DNA of 13,705 nucleotides from DASZZV01 sp035544835 (GTDB lineage Bacteria; Acidobacteriota; Thermoanaerobaculia; Gp7-AA8): the NCBI GenBank assembly GCA_035544835.1, contig DASZZV010000269.1, forward strand, positions 1 through 13,705, in the 5' to 3' direction. Below the pieces are notes generated by a model. The model was given only the letters and a program-made list of their open reading frames with translations, made no database searches and was not told the origin of the DNA. Positions 1-6,850 of this stretch are shown here, in pieces; positions within the stretch are counted from its first letter, which is position 1, and every line of letters begins with the position of its first letter. A program made the position numbers and the translations under genes.

Positions 1-4
1 GACC

Positions 5-172
5 ATGACCAAGGAGGAGGCAATCAAGAGAGTGGCAATCGTGATGCTGCTCATTGCCGCCATGATCGGAATCCCCATGCTCTTCAAGAAGAAAGCGGAG
101 CAGGAGATGCCGGAGATTGCCGAACTGGAAGCGATTGTCGAGGGCTCAGAGATCGGTGAACTGGAGAAGTAG
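5..172 (+). CDS. Small single-pass membrane protein (possibly 5'-truncated)
   Basis: A short reading frame opens at an ATG four bases into the window and ends at TAG 170-172, giving 55 residues. The frame is also open to the window edge, so the true start may lie upstream. A hydrophobic stretch at about residues 10-24 (VAIVMLLIAAMIGIPML) is followed by a lysine patch (FKKK) and a highly acidic tail rich in Glu. That is the layout of a one-helix membrane protein with an inside-positive flank. A purine-rich AAGGAGGAGG at 11-20 lies inside this frame and could instead serve the internal GTG or ATG codons at 32-46. I recognise no family. Being cut by the window edge, it may be the last gene of an upstream operon. 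The coding call rests on the membrane-helix pattern only. Confidence 0.45.
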   Translation: MTKEEAIKRVAIVMLLIAAMIGIPMLFKKKAEQEMPEIAELEAIVEGSEIGELEK

Positions 173-203
173 CCATCCCGACTTTAATTTTCAGTCTGGT
201 CTC

Positions 204-303
204 GTGGCTGGACATTCCGATGTCCAGCGGGCACTCCAGCAGGGTCCTGGCAAACCAGGGTTCTGAGTATGCCGAAAGCCGGACATCGGAATGTCCGGCC
301 ACT
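204..303. repeat. 100-bp imperfect palindromic (REP/MITE-like) element
   Basis: The arms 204-227 and 280-303 are reverse complements over 24 bp with only two mismatches (core GGACATTCCGATGTCC). The inner part also folds: CCTGG-CAAA-CCAGG at 246-259 forms a tight tip, and the stretches between tip and outer arms are imperfectly complementary. The whole element could fold as one long hairpin. It carries no gene and lies between the small membrane gene and the M23 peptidase gene. This resembles dispersed palindromic elements of the REP or MITE type; whether it is repeated elsewhere cannot be seen from this window. Confidence 0.75.
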
Positions 304-330
304 AAGAACGGAGCCCGTCCCGGCCACCCC

Positions 331-364
331 TGAATCGCGATCCGTAGGCTTACCATGTTATATT
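331..364 (+). promoter_or_regulatory. Possible extended -10 promoter for the M23 gene
   Basis: TGTTATATT at 356-364 reads as an extended -10 (TG-n-TATATT) about 26 bases upstream of the M23 start codon. The matching -35 region near 331-341 is poor (TGAATC), which is tolerated in extended -10 promoters. The call rests on motif match alone. Confidence 0.25.
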
Positions 365-389
365 GTTTGCCCTTTTCGGTTAATGGGCC

Positions 390-1418
390 ATGATCGAGAT
401 ACAGATCCATCCGAGCGACATCCGTCGCAGAGTGCGCTATTTCTTCCTCGGGTCGAAAATGGTCGCACTGGTGGTGGCTTTGATGGGAGTTCTCCTGGTG
501 CAGGTGATTGCATCCATGGGGGTCGCTCCCACGGTCATCCGCCGGGTTTATAAGAGCGAGTACCTGCGCGTGCTGCGTCAGCAGCATTCCGTCGAATCGG
601 AGAGACTTCGGGAGCATGTCGCGCAGATGGGAACGCTCGAGCGCAACCTCGACGAGCACCGCGTTCAGATCGAGAAACTCCTTGCGGTCTACGGACTGGA
701 TCGTTCCGGGGCAGGCGAGGGGGGGCTGCAGGATCATTCAACCAGGGGAACACGGGAAGAGCTCCTCGACGCGCAGAATCGCGAAGGGCAGTTGAAGAGA
801 TCCCTTCGTCGCCTGCAGGATCAGCTCGACCTGTTGGCGCTGTATGAGAAAGAGAACGCCGACCTCATTCGCCACATCCCTTCGATCCTCCCCCTTCCCG
901 CCGATCAGTTTGTGCTCACCAGCGCTTTCGGTGGTCGTATCTCTCCATTCACGCGACGGGCCGACTTCCACAAAGGATTGGATCTGGCCGCACCCGTGCA
1001 CACGCCGATTTTCGCGACCGCCGACGGGGTCGTGACATTCGCTGGTCGCGTGCCCCTGGGCCAAAGCGTTCCCTGGTGGCGCTTCGGCAATGTCGTGGTC
1101 ATCAATCACGCCGACCGTTTCATCACCATCTACGGGCATTGCGATACGACGGGCGTACTGGCCGGGCAGCAGGTCAAACAGGGGCAGGTGATCGCCTCAG
1201 TCGGCTCCACCGGCTGGAGCACGAACTCGCATCTGCATTACGAAGTACGCAGCGACCTGCAGGCCAAAGGTATCTACCAGGCCATCGACCCCCGTATTTA
1301 CATTCTGAATTATCAGTGGAACAATGAAGCTAAGATCCTCAGTAAGTCGCGGGAAACGAAGGACTACGACGACTTCGATCCGCTGCCGTCCGCATTCGTT
1401 GGGAGAAGGAGAGTGTGA
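390..1418 (+). CDS. Membrane-anchored M23 (LytM-type) metallopeptidase
   Basis: This 342-residue protein is predicted to cut peptide cross-links of peptidoglycan in the periplasm. A basic N-terminus is followed by one membrane helix (about residues 24-43) and an alpha-helical coiled-coil region (about 55-160). The C-terminal M23 domain spans about 175-290. The zinc ligands are visible as H194 and D198 (HKGLDLA) and H283 (HLHYEV), with the catalytic His at H250 (YGH). All key residues are present, so it should be active rather than an EnvC/NlpD-type activator with a dead site. The ATG at 390 has no clear Shine-Dalgarno sequence, but it gives a complete cytoplasmic tail and helix. The next gene, a bactofilin-like protein, begins at or within a few bases of this stop. 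M23 peptidases next to bactofilins are a known pairing in which the bactofilin scaffold localises the hydrolase. Confidence 0.88.
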   Translation: MIEIQIHPSDIRRRVRYFFLGSKMVALVVALMGVLLVQVIASMGVAPTVIRRVYKSEYLRVLRQQHSVESERLREHVAQMGTLERNLDEHRVQIEKLLAVYGLDRSGAGEGGLQDHSTRGTREELLDAQNREGQLKRSLRRLQDQLDLLALYEKENADLIRHIPSILPLPADQFVLTSAFGGRISPFTRRADFHKGLDLAAPVHTPIFATADGVVTFAGRVPLGQSVPWWRFGNVVVINHADRFITIYGHCDTTGVLAGQQVKQGQVIASVGSTGWSTNSHLHYEVRSDLQAKGIYQAIDPRIYILNYQWNNEAKILSKSRETKDYDDFDPLPSAFVGRRRV

Positions 1419-1423
1419 GTGTG

Positions 1424-2206
1424 ATGTCGAATGCCGCAGACAATTCGTCGAACTTTCCCACGATGATCATCCCGAAAGGGACCGAGATCAAGATCAACAC
1501 GCAGGGACAGCTCTCCATCAAGACGCCCGGCAATCTCGTAATTCAGAACTCCGGTACCTACTCCGAGCTTGAATCGACCAACGGCTCCATTCGCATCGAA
1601 GACAACGTGAATGTCGAAGCCGTGAGCGTCAAAGCGGCGCAAGCCTGCTTCATCCAGGGAACTCTCACTGCCTGGAAGGTCCATGCGAAACGTATCTCGC
1701 TCGAGGACCGCGCCAAGGCCTACATCATGCTTCAGGAATCAGAACAGCTCGATCTGTCGAAGACGAGCCGTCTGGTCGGCAACTTCTCGAATGAGAAGGA
1801 AATCTACCTCATGCTGGCAAAGTTCACGGCACAACTCAAAGAACTGCCGGGCAACGTCGATATGAGTGCCTCGGTCGGCAACGACACGCACCCCAACGCC
1901 TTCCGTCCGACGACCACACAGACTGTTCCCAAAATGACGATTGAGGCGCCGGGCCCGCGTTTCGAGGATCACGAGATTCCGGAAGCCCTTCGTCAGGCGC
2001 TGACGCTTCTGGAGCGAGAGGTGCGGCGTCCCGAGTTGGATGCAGGGTCGCTGGAGGCCATTCGCGAAGTCGTATTCGGCTTGCGCGAGCGAAATACCGC
2101 GCGCGTCGGCGCGATCTACCGCGATGCTTTCACCGCGATCACGATACCGTCCGACGGCTTCCGACAGGCCTTCGAGCTCATCGACGGATATTTCCGTAGA
2201 GCGTAG
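1424..2206 (+). CDS. Bactofilin-like polymer-forming beta-helix protein
   Basis: A 260-residue protein. Its first ~115 residues consist of short beta-strand repeats with glycine turns and alternating small hydrophobic residues (for example GQLSIKTPGNLVIQNSG and GSIRIEDNVNVEAVSVKA), the pattern of a bactofilin right-handed beta-helix. The second half (about 120-260) is charged and mostly helical and I do not recognise it; ordinary bactofilins have only short disordered tails, so this is longer than usual. I chose ATG 1424 although AAGGAG (1406-1411) is 12 bases away. GTG 1421 (9 bases) and GTG 1415, which overlaps the upstream stop as GTGA, are alternatives. The product would be a cytoplasmic, membrane-associated scaffold for the M23 enzyme encoded just upstream. 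The assignment is by repeat pattern and context, so it is moderate. Confidence 0.6.
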   Translation: MSNAADNSSNFPTMIIPKGTEIKINTQGQLSIKTPGNLVIQNSGTYSELESTNGSIRIEDNVNVEAVSVKAAQACFIQGTLTAWKVHAKRISLEDRAKAYIMLQESEQLDLSKTSRLVGNFSNEKEIYLMLAKFTAQLKELPGNVDMSASVGNDTHPNAFRPTTTQTVPKMTIEAPGPRFEDHEIPEALRQALTLLEREVRRPELDAGSLEAIREVVFGLRERNTARVGAIYRDAFTAITIPSDGFRQAFELIDGYFRRA

Positions 2207-2210
2207 CCCA

Positions 2211-2294
2211 AATTGAGAATTGAGAATTGAGAATTGAGAAAGGAAGGCCGTAGGTTTTCCAATTTCTCAATTCCCAATTCTCAATTCTCAATTC
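2211..2294. repeat. Heptamer-repeat hairpin (AATTGAG units) between convergent operons
   Basis: The left arm (2211-2241) is four tandem 7-bp units of AATTGAG. The right arm (2261-2294) is the same unit in reverse complement (CTCAATT), with a single base change in one unit (CCCAATT). The arms pair over about 31 bp with one mismatch around a ~19-nt spacer that begins GGAA and ends TTCC. It begins four bases after the stop of the bactofilin-like gene and ends six bases before the stop of the minus-strand rhomboid remnant, so it could end transcription from both sides. There is no run of T, so it is not a textbook intrinsic terminator. Confidence 0.85.
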
Positions 2295-2300
2295 GGTAAC

Positions 2301-2600
2301 TCACCATCCCGGCAGTCGCTGCGGCCTTCGCTTTCCTCCCAGTAGATTCACCAACACAATTCCCGCCAGAAAGCCGCCGATGTGAGCAAAGTAGGCGACG
2401 CCTCCGCCCTGATCCTCGGTCCGGACCCCGATCGATAGAACGCCGGTGAAGAACTGGATCACGAACCAGAATCCCAGGATGAAGACCGCCGGAATTTCGC
2501 GGAGAAACATGAAGAAGCCCAACGCTACGTTGATCACAATGAGGAGCACGGTGATGAAGGGGACGGTGCGTCGGGGATTGTTGTCCCGCAGCGGAATCAT
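2301..2600 (-). pseudogene. Rhomboid-family protein with internal deletion (catalytic serine lost)
   Basis: The 99-residue product joins two recognisable rhomboid ends. Residues 1-26 carry the family start (MIPLRDNNPRR, then the first membrane helix). Residues 28-88 match the C-terminal part (REIPAVFILGFWFV, then GGGVAYFAHIGGFLAGIVLV with the catalytic His at H73). The middle helices, including the GxSG serine motif, are missing; rhomboids of this type are usually about 200-250 residues. The join (about INVA/LGFFMF) is in frame and no stop interrupts it. The ATG overlaps the GalT-like stop by 4 nt (ATGA), so translation is likely coupled. It cannot be an active serine protease. It is either a decaying gene or a short membrane protein kept for another role. 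Confidence 0.7.
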
Positions 2601-3520
2601 TCCGCCCCCTCAATATGCTCGCGCAGTTCCGAAGCGGCCTGTCGTGGCGGGACTATGTTGATCCACATCCCTGTCGCCAGCTCGAACCCTGCCATGGTCG
2701 TCAGCCGCGGTTCGATGGCCACGTACCAGTGGCAGGCTTTTCCGCGACGGGCAAACTGACGGAACTCCCAGTTGTAAGAAATGGAGGGCCACCTTTGAAC
2801 CAGCGCGGTTACAGCCACGGTGAGGGCACGTCCGATGTCGGCGGCCGCGACGTCGACAAACGTCTCGGCGTGACGGTCAGGAACAATCCATATCTCGTAG
2901 GGAAAACGCGCTGCGGGAGCACTCACGATTTGAAACGCAGGAGTCGTCGCGATCCGCAGATTGTCGGCTGAAAGATGAAGGCGGCACAATGGGCAGCCCG
3001 CCCCCTCACGCTCCTGCCGGTCGAAACCTTCCGACTCTCTGACCGCGGCTTCGGGGACAAACGGCAGCGAGACGATCTGACTGTGCAGATGATCGATCGA
3101 TTGTCCCGACCGCGGTCCGAAATTCTTGAAGAGAAGAACGTACTCGGCGTCGGCGGAAAGGGCGTCAAAGCGCGATTTGTACGAGGTGACGATGCGCTCG
3201 ATGTGATCCACCGACTGGTTCTCCCATCGAGCGTCATGCTCTCCACTCTCGATGATCACCTCATGATGCCCTCTGATCTGCGTTCCGGTCATCGACATGA
3301 AGGGATACTTGTTTGGAACGACGCGAACGTCCCACGACTCTGCATCGCTGAGTCGAATGATCTCCGGCGGAGTCTGATCTTCATTGCCGGCGCAGAAGGG
3401 GCACGCAGCGGAGGCGTGTTGGTCGTTGGTGGCGGATTGCAGGGCGTTGGGGCGAGCGCCTCGTTCCGGCGCCAGGATTACAGGGAGGCCGGTGATCGGA
3501 TTGAGGAGAAGAAGGCTCAC
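2597..3520 (-). CDS. galT: GalT-like hexose-1-phosphate nucleotidyltransferase (HIT superfamily)
   Basis: A 307-residue cytoplasmic enzyme of the galactose-1-phosphate uridylyltransferase family, which moves a UMP (or AMP) group between a nucleotide sugar and a sugar 1-phosphate through a covalent His intermediate. Visible features are the N-terminal NPITGLPVILAPER, a zinc-binding CPFC pair (C40, C43), GHHEVI, the active-site DHLHSQ (H144, H146, Q148), a second CPLC pair (176-179), and CHWYVAIEPRL in the second HIT half. I chose GTG at 3518-3520, which overlaps the upstream stop as GTGA. A longer frame would need TTG at 3557-3559, would overlap the hydrolase gene by 43 nt, and adds nothing family-like. 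It is the third gene of a four-gene minus-strand operon. The specificity (UDP-galactose or ADP-sugar) cannot be read from the sequence, so the symbol is tentative. Confidence 0.82.
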   Translation of the reverse strand: MSLLLLNPITGLPVILAPERGARPNALQSATNDQHASAACPFCAGNEDQTPPEIIRLSDAESWDVRVVPNKYPFMSMTGTQIRGHHEVIIESGEHDARWENQSVDHIERIVTSYKSRFDALSADAEYVLLFKNFGPRSGQSIDHLHSQIVSLPFVPEAAVRESEGFDRQEREGAGCPLCRLHLSADNLRIATTPAFQIVSAPAARFPYEIWIVPDRHAETFVDVAAADIGRALTVAVTALVQRWPSISYNWEFRQFARRGKACHWYVAIEPRLTTMAGFELATGMWINIVPPRQAASELREHIEGAE

Positions 3521-4377
3521 CGTTGCGGTTCCATCCCGCTCCCCTCCACGGGTCCGCAATGAGCGTTCGCAAAGCGAAGCAGAGTCTCGTAGTAACGCTC
3601 GCCCTCCACGAGCGGGATCTCGGAATGGGCGGCATTGTCTGAGATCAGCATCTCCTTTTCGCCCGTGATTCCGTCATAGAGCTCTTTTCCCAGTTTGAAG
3701 GGGATGACCTGGTCCTTCCGCCCGTGTATCACGAGTGTTGGAAGTCGCGACTCATTGACCCAGCGCACCGTATCAAGAGAGCCATGAACGAAAATGCCGA
3801 GCGGGACAGGGTACATGGTGTCTCCTATCCGGCTCAGTGAGGAGAAAGAGTTCTCCATGACCAGCGCGGAAGCTTTGCGTCGCGTTGCGACGAAGGCGGC
3901 GAAGGGGCCTCCAATGGACTCACCGTACAGGACGATGCAGCGCTTCGTTCCCAACTCTCTCACGGCGAAATCGTAGGCTGCAAGTGAGTCGAGCTTTACG
4001 CCTTCCTCGGAGGGATGGCGGGCTTCGCTCCGGCCGAAGCCGCGGTAGTCGAAGAGAAGCACCGACATGCCGTGCGCCGCGATCGCCGAGGCGACGGGAG
4101 CGCGCTCGGAGAGGTTGCCGGCGTTTCCGTGGAACCAGATCATCAACGGTGCAGGGGAGGGCGACTCGAAATACCAGCCATGAAGATGGACTCCGTCGGA
4201 AGCGGTGAAGGCTACATCGCGCGGTTGATACCCGAGCGAGCTGGTCGACCACGTCCCCTCGGGATAGCGCGTTGGAAAGAACATGGCGGTTCTTTTCTGA
4301 TACTCGGCGAAGGCAGCAATAGCGGCGACGAGAAGGAGGGCCAGAACCACGAGTGTGATGAACAAACGGAGAATCAT
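3517..4377 (-). CDS. Membrane-anchored alpha/beta hydrolase (BEM46/ABHD13-like)
   Basis: A 286-residue serine hydrolase with one N-terminal membrane helix (about residues 3-24) and an alpha/beta-hydrolase domain. The oxyanion region is HGNAGN (83-88). The nucleophile elbow is GESIGG (S154), the acid is in HGRKDQVIP (D222), and the base is the His of AAHSEIP (H251). FDYRGFGRSE is typical of the BEM46/ABHD13 and YfhR group, whose natural substrates are mostly unknown, so I give no substrate. I chose ATG 4375-4377, ten bases after the stop of the upstream phosphatidyltransferase gene, because the protein then starts directly with its membrane helix. A start at 4443 would overlap that gene by 56 bases. 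Its stop overlaps the GalT-like start. Confidence 0.85.
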   Translation of the reverse strand: MILRLFITLVVLALLLVAAIAAFAEYQKRTAMFFPTRYPEGTWSTSSLGYQPRDVAFTASDGVHLHGWYFESPSPAPLMIWFHGNAGNLSERAPVASAIAAHGMSVLLFDYRGFGRSEARHPSEEGVKLDSLAAYDFAVRELGTKRCIVLYGESIGGPFAAFVATRRKASALVMENSFSSLSRIGDTMYPVPLGIFVHGSLDTVRWVNESRLPTLVIHGRKDQVIPFKLGKELYDGITGEKEMLISDNAAHSEIPLVEGERYYETLLRFANAHCGPVEGSGMEPQR

Positions 4378-4387
4378 GGAGTTGCTC

Positions 4388-5002
4388 TCATCGGCCCAGT
4401 CTCGTTGCAATGCGAAATCGTTGCACGATTCCGAGGAGAGCAACGATGGCGATCGCCACAGTCAGCCATTCTGGCGCGGAGAGCCCGCCGAAAGGTACAT
4501 ACAGCAGTTCTGCGCGCGCCAGAGAATAGGCCACCAGGGGGAAGACCAGGAGGGCTAGCACGAACTCGCCTCGTCCCGTTCCCTCATAGGTCCGATGGCC
4601 GAAGGAAGCCTCGACCTGAGTCCCGATATAGCCGTCCACGGTGACGGCGATGAGCGCGGCCAGGGCGATGGGAGGTCGTACGCCACTTCCCAGTGTCCAT
4701 CCAGCGACGAGTGCGGCATCGCTGATGCGATCGAAGAGGTGGTCGAGGAAATCGCCGAGAGGCGATTCTTTCTTCTGAGCCCGGGCCACCGCGCCATCGA
4801 GTCCGTCCAGTAACCCGCCGAGCGCGATCACGCCCCCGGCGACGAGAAACAGCCTGGCTTCGACTCCGCCGCCCCACAAGAGAAACGCAGCGCAGAGATT
4901 GAGTGCAAGAGCCGCTGCACTGATGGTATTGGGGGAGAAGGGGCATCGCTTCGCCACTGGTTCGATCCAGCGATTGAGACGTTCGCGCCAGAGATTCGCC
5001 AT
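4388..5002 (-). CDS. CDP-alcohol phosphatidyltransferase family membrane enzyme
   Basis: A 204-residue multi-pass membrane protein that should transfer a phosphatidyl group from a CDP-lipid to an alcohol such as glycerol 3-phosphate or inositol phosphate. The full family signature is present: D66-x2-D69-G70-x2-A73-R74, eight residues, G83-x3-D87-x3-D91, which binds the metal ions and CDP. Several hydrophobic helices surround it (about 31-65, 95-120, 145-165, 180-195). The length is normal for the family. The ATG at 5000-5002 is the first gene of the minus-strand operon, and ten bases after its stop the hydrolase begins. The first part (WIEPVAKRCPFSPNTIS) is typical of the family. The acceptor cannot be told from the sequence, so no gene symbol is given. 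Confidence 0.88.
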   Translation of the reverse strand: MANLWRERLNRWIEPVAKRCPFSPNTISAAALALNLCAAFLLWGGGVEARLFLVAGGVIALGGLLDGLDGAVARAQKKESPLGDFLDHLFDRISDAALVAGWTLGSGVRPPIALAALIAVTVDGYIGTQVEASFGHRTYEGTGRGEFVLALLVFPLVAYSLARAELLYVPFGGLSAPEWLTVAIAIVALLGIVQRFRIATRLGR

Positions 5003-5011
5003 GAGTGAATC

Positions 5012-5174
5012 GGATGTCAGATGTCAGATGTCAGATGTCGGATGTCGGATGTCGGATGTCAGATGTCAGATGTCAGATGTCAGTACGTCAGGTACATCTG
5101 TCAGTCTGGCATTATCTGACATTGTGCATCTGGCATCTGGCATCTGGCATCTGACATCTGACATCTGACGTCAG
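5012..5174. repeat. Heptamer-repeat hairpin (AGATGTC units), ten-unit left arm
   Basis: The left arm (5012-5081) is exactly ten 7-bp units of (A/G)GATGTC in the order G, AAA, GGG, AAA. The right arm (5126-5167) is six units of (G/A)CATCTG plus a seventh, altered unit (ACGTCAG) that runs into the stop codon of the L,D-transpeptidase gene at 5171-5173. The 44-bp spacer contains a small GTAC-GTCAG-GTAC hairpin and decayed units. The element fills the gap between the transpeptidase stop and the phosphatidyltransferase start (9 bp away), so it lies in the 3' end of one minus-strand transcript and the leader of the next. Confidence 0.88.
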
Positions 5175-6088
5175 TAAATGATCACCTCGTCGCCCACGTT
5201 AGCCATGCTGAACAGACGCTCCAGGTCGGCGTTTCCCACGCGGACGCAGCCGTGCGATACCGATCGACCCAGCTGATCGGTCATCTGTGTGCCGTGAATG
5301 GCGTAGCCATTGCCGAGATTAAGGCGGTATGCACCGAGGACTTTGTCGAACTTGCGCTGCGGTGTTCCCACAGGGGGAACGATCAACATGCCGCCCGACT
5401 CGATCATCTGACCCGGCGGCAACTCGTGCTCTACACCATCGATCTCTTCGACGACGGTGTTGTTCTTCACCTTGAATTTGTGCGACGAGCTTCCTCCCAT
5501 CCACGAGAACAGGCTATTGCCGGTGCCAGAGGCATGGGAGCCGGTCTCGGCGTCAAGACTGCGACCTGTTTCCAGCTTCACGACCCGCAAGCCTTTCTTG
5601 CGCGCTTCCTCGGCGTAGTGCCAGTCGGGAGGAACCCACAGAGGATTGGTCTCTTTCGAGACAACGTGAAGTTTTCCGATCGGCGTATCGAAAATCATCG
5701 TTTTTCCGTCTACCGGCGTCGCTCCTTTTCCCGTCGAGCAGATGGCCTCGAAGATCTTCTCTTTCCCTCGCATGAGATAGAGCTTGTTCTCGGCGGTGGA
5801 GACGACGATGGTCTGATCGCTGTCCTGCATATCGCCAATCTGCTTGTCCGCTGTGGTCATCTGCCCCTGCAGGGCCGCCACTCCGGTCTCCTCACGGGCT
5901 ACAGAGCTTTTCAGGCGATCGAGCTCTGACTGATGCTTCTCGGCGATCATCTTGTCGAGCAGTTCGTATCGTCCAAAGCGCTGGGCCTCACGCATATTCA
6001 CGACTTCACCCGCCGTAGCAAGTGAGAGAACACTGAGGGCGAGAATGAACAGCGCCCATGATCCGAGTAAGCCTATCCAACGAGGCAT
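5171..6088 (-). CDS. L,D-transpeptidase (YkuD domain), predicted active
   Basis: A 305-residue exported protein. A hydrophobic N-terminus (about 4-26) may be an anchor or a signal peptide (SLATAG). A charged helical region (about 30-90) precedes the YkuD domain (about 94-305). The catalytic core is complete: H265 in AIHGT, then S278-H279-G280-C281-V282-R283 with C281 as nucleophile. Such enzymes form 3-3 cross-links in peptidoglycan or attach lipoproteins to it. The ATG at 6086-6088 follows an AAGGAG Shine-Dalgarno sequence, and the stop of the upstream related gene lies 9 bp before it, so the two are co-transcribed. The stop codon touches the heptamer-repeat hairpin. An insertion-like stretch (about 180-225, rich in Ser and Gly) separates the two halves of the catalytic domain. 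Confidence 0.92.
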   Translation of the reverse strand: MPRWIGLLGSWALFILALSVLSLATAGEVVNMREAQRFGRYELLDKMIAEKHQSELDRLKSSVAREETGVAALQGQMTTADKQIGDMQDSDQTIVVSTAENKLYLMRGKEKIFEAICSTGKGATPVDGKTMIFDTPIGKLHVVSKETNPLWVPPDWHYAEEARKKGLRVVKLETGRSLDAETGSHASGTGNSLFSWMGGSSSHKFKVKNNTVVEEIDGVEHELPPGQMIESGGMLIVPPVGTPQRKFDKVLGAYRLNLGNGYAIHGTQMTDQLGRSVSHGCVRVGNADLERLFSMANVGDEVIIY

Positions 6089-6097
6089 CGGTTCTCC

Positions 6098-6823
6098 TTA
6101 GAAAATATAAACGCGCGTGGCGGTCGTGATGCGGGGCCAGATCGCCCGCAGGTCGGGTTCGGGAACCATGAATGAGCCAGGCTTAGGACCTTTGAGAGGA
6201 CTCTCAGCCGCTGGCTGGGTGTGAATGACGTAGTTGTTTGGCAGAAAGATCACCAGCTTCCCAAGGCCATCCGGAATGGAGGGATGCTCCTGGGGAATCG
6301 GCTGTTGATTCATCAGATAGACCCAGTCGGGTGGTTTCCAACTCAGCCCCTCGGCCTTTCCAATCACGTTGAAGCCACCCTTCAAAGCGGGGAAGGTATA
6401 GGTCTTCCCTCCACGATCTGCAATCGTCTGTGGGGGCCCGATCTCGACCGGTATGGTTCGGACGACATCGGCACCGTAATGGAACTCGAGTGTGTTCGTT
6501 TTTGTGTCGATCCCGAGATAGAACTGATCGGTCTTCAGATCCTTCAGATATTCCAGCCGTTGTTCCAGTTGCTGCTTGAGCGCCTCCTGGTCGAGGTCCA
6601 TCTTCGACAGCTCAGCTTTGATCTGCGTTACCTCCGCCGGGCTGTTGGCATCGCTGGCGATCATACGATCGAATTGCTGATTCAGCCTCTGGCGATGCAC
6701 GCGGGCCGACAGGGCGATGGCGATGCCGAGCACCAGCAAGGTCAGGTTGAGCCACAATGGTGGTCTGGGAAAATCACGCCGGTCGCTCGAGTCCGGCCGG
6801 TCTTCGTTGCGGCGATCTGTCAA
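6098..6823 (-). CDS. YkuD-like membrane protein with substituted active site (paralogue of the downstream transpeptidase)
   Basis: A 241-residue protein with a charged N-terminus, one membrane helix (22-41), a helical region (about 60-98) and a YkuD-like domain. It shares the plan and landmarks of the downstream L,D-transpeptidase: SWKPPDWVY matches LWVPPDWHY, YVIH (H201) matches YAIH, and the ends align (DLRAIW with DLERLF, RVYIF with EVIIY). In that alignment the SHGCVR site becomes KPGSFM, so the nucleophilic Cys is Ser (S217) and the preceding His is Pro. I therefore predict no normal transpeptidase activity. It may be a regulator or partner, or use a different chemistry. The start is TTG 6821-6823 with GAGG just upstream; the next in-frame start would remove the membrane helix. 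It is the first gene of a two-gene operon. Confidence 0.8.
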   Translation of the reverse strand: MTDRRNEDRPDSSDRRDFPRPPLWLNLTLLVLGIAIALSARVHRQRLNQQFDRMIASDANSPAEVTQIKAELSKMDLDQEALKQQLEQRLEYLKDLKTDQFYLGIDTKTNTLEFHYGADVVRTIPVEIGPPQTIADRGGKTYTFPALKGGFNVIGKAEGLSWKPPDWVYLMNQQPIPQEHPSIPDGLGKLVIFLPNNYVIHTQPAAESPLKGPKPGSFMVPEPDLRAIWPRITTATRVYIF

Positions 6824-6850
6824 TTTGCCTCACTCTGGTCAACCCCGCCA

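Noticed and set aside
3521..3559. N-terminal extension of the GalT-like frame to a TTG codon
   Set aside because: It would overlap the hydrolase gene by 43 nt, while GTG 3518-3520 gives the usual 4-nt GTGA overlap and begins just before the conserved NPITGLPV segment.
2975..3562. Long plus-strand open frame opposite the GalT-like gene (195 codons)
   Set aside because: It lies antisense to a gene with clear catalytic motifs, and its translation is Arg-rich with no recognisable domain.
4378..4443. N-terminal extension of the hydrolase frame
   Set aside because: It overlaps the phosphatidyltransferase end by 56 bases and puts charged residues ahead of the membrane helix; ATG 4377 fits better.
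5012..5174. CRISPR array
   Set aside because: The repeats are 7 bp with no spacers between them, and the right arm is the reverse complement of the left.
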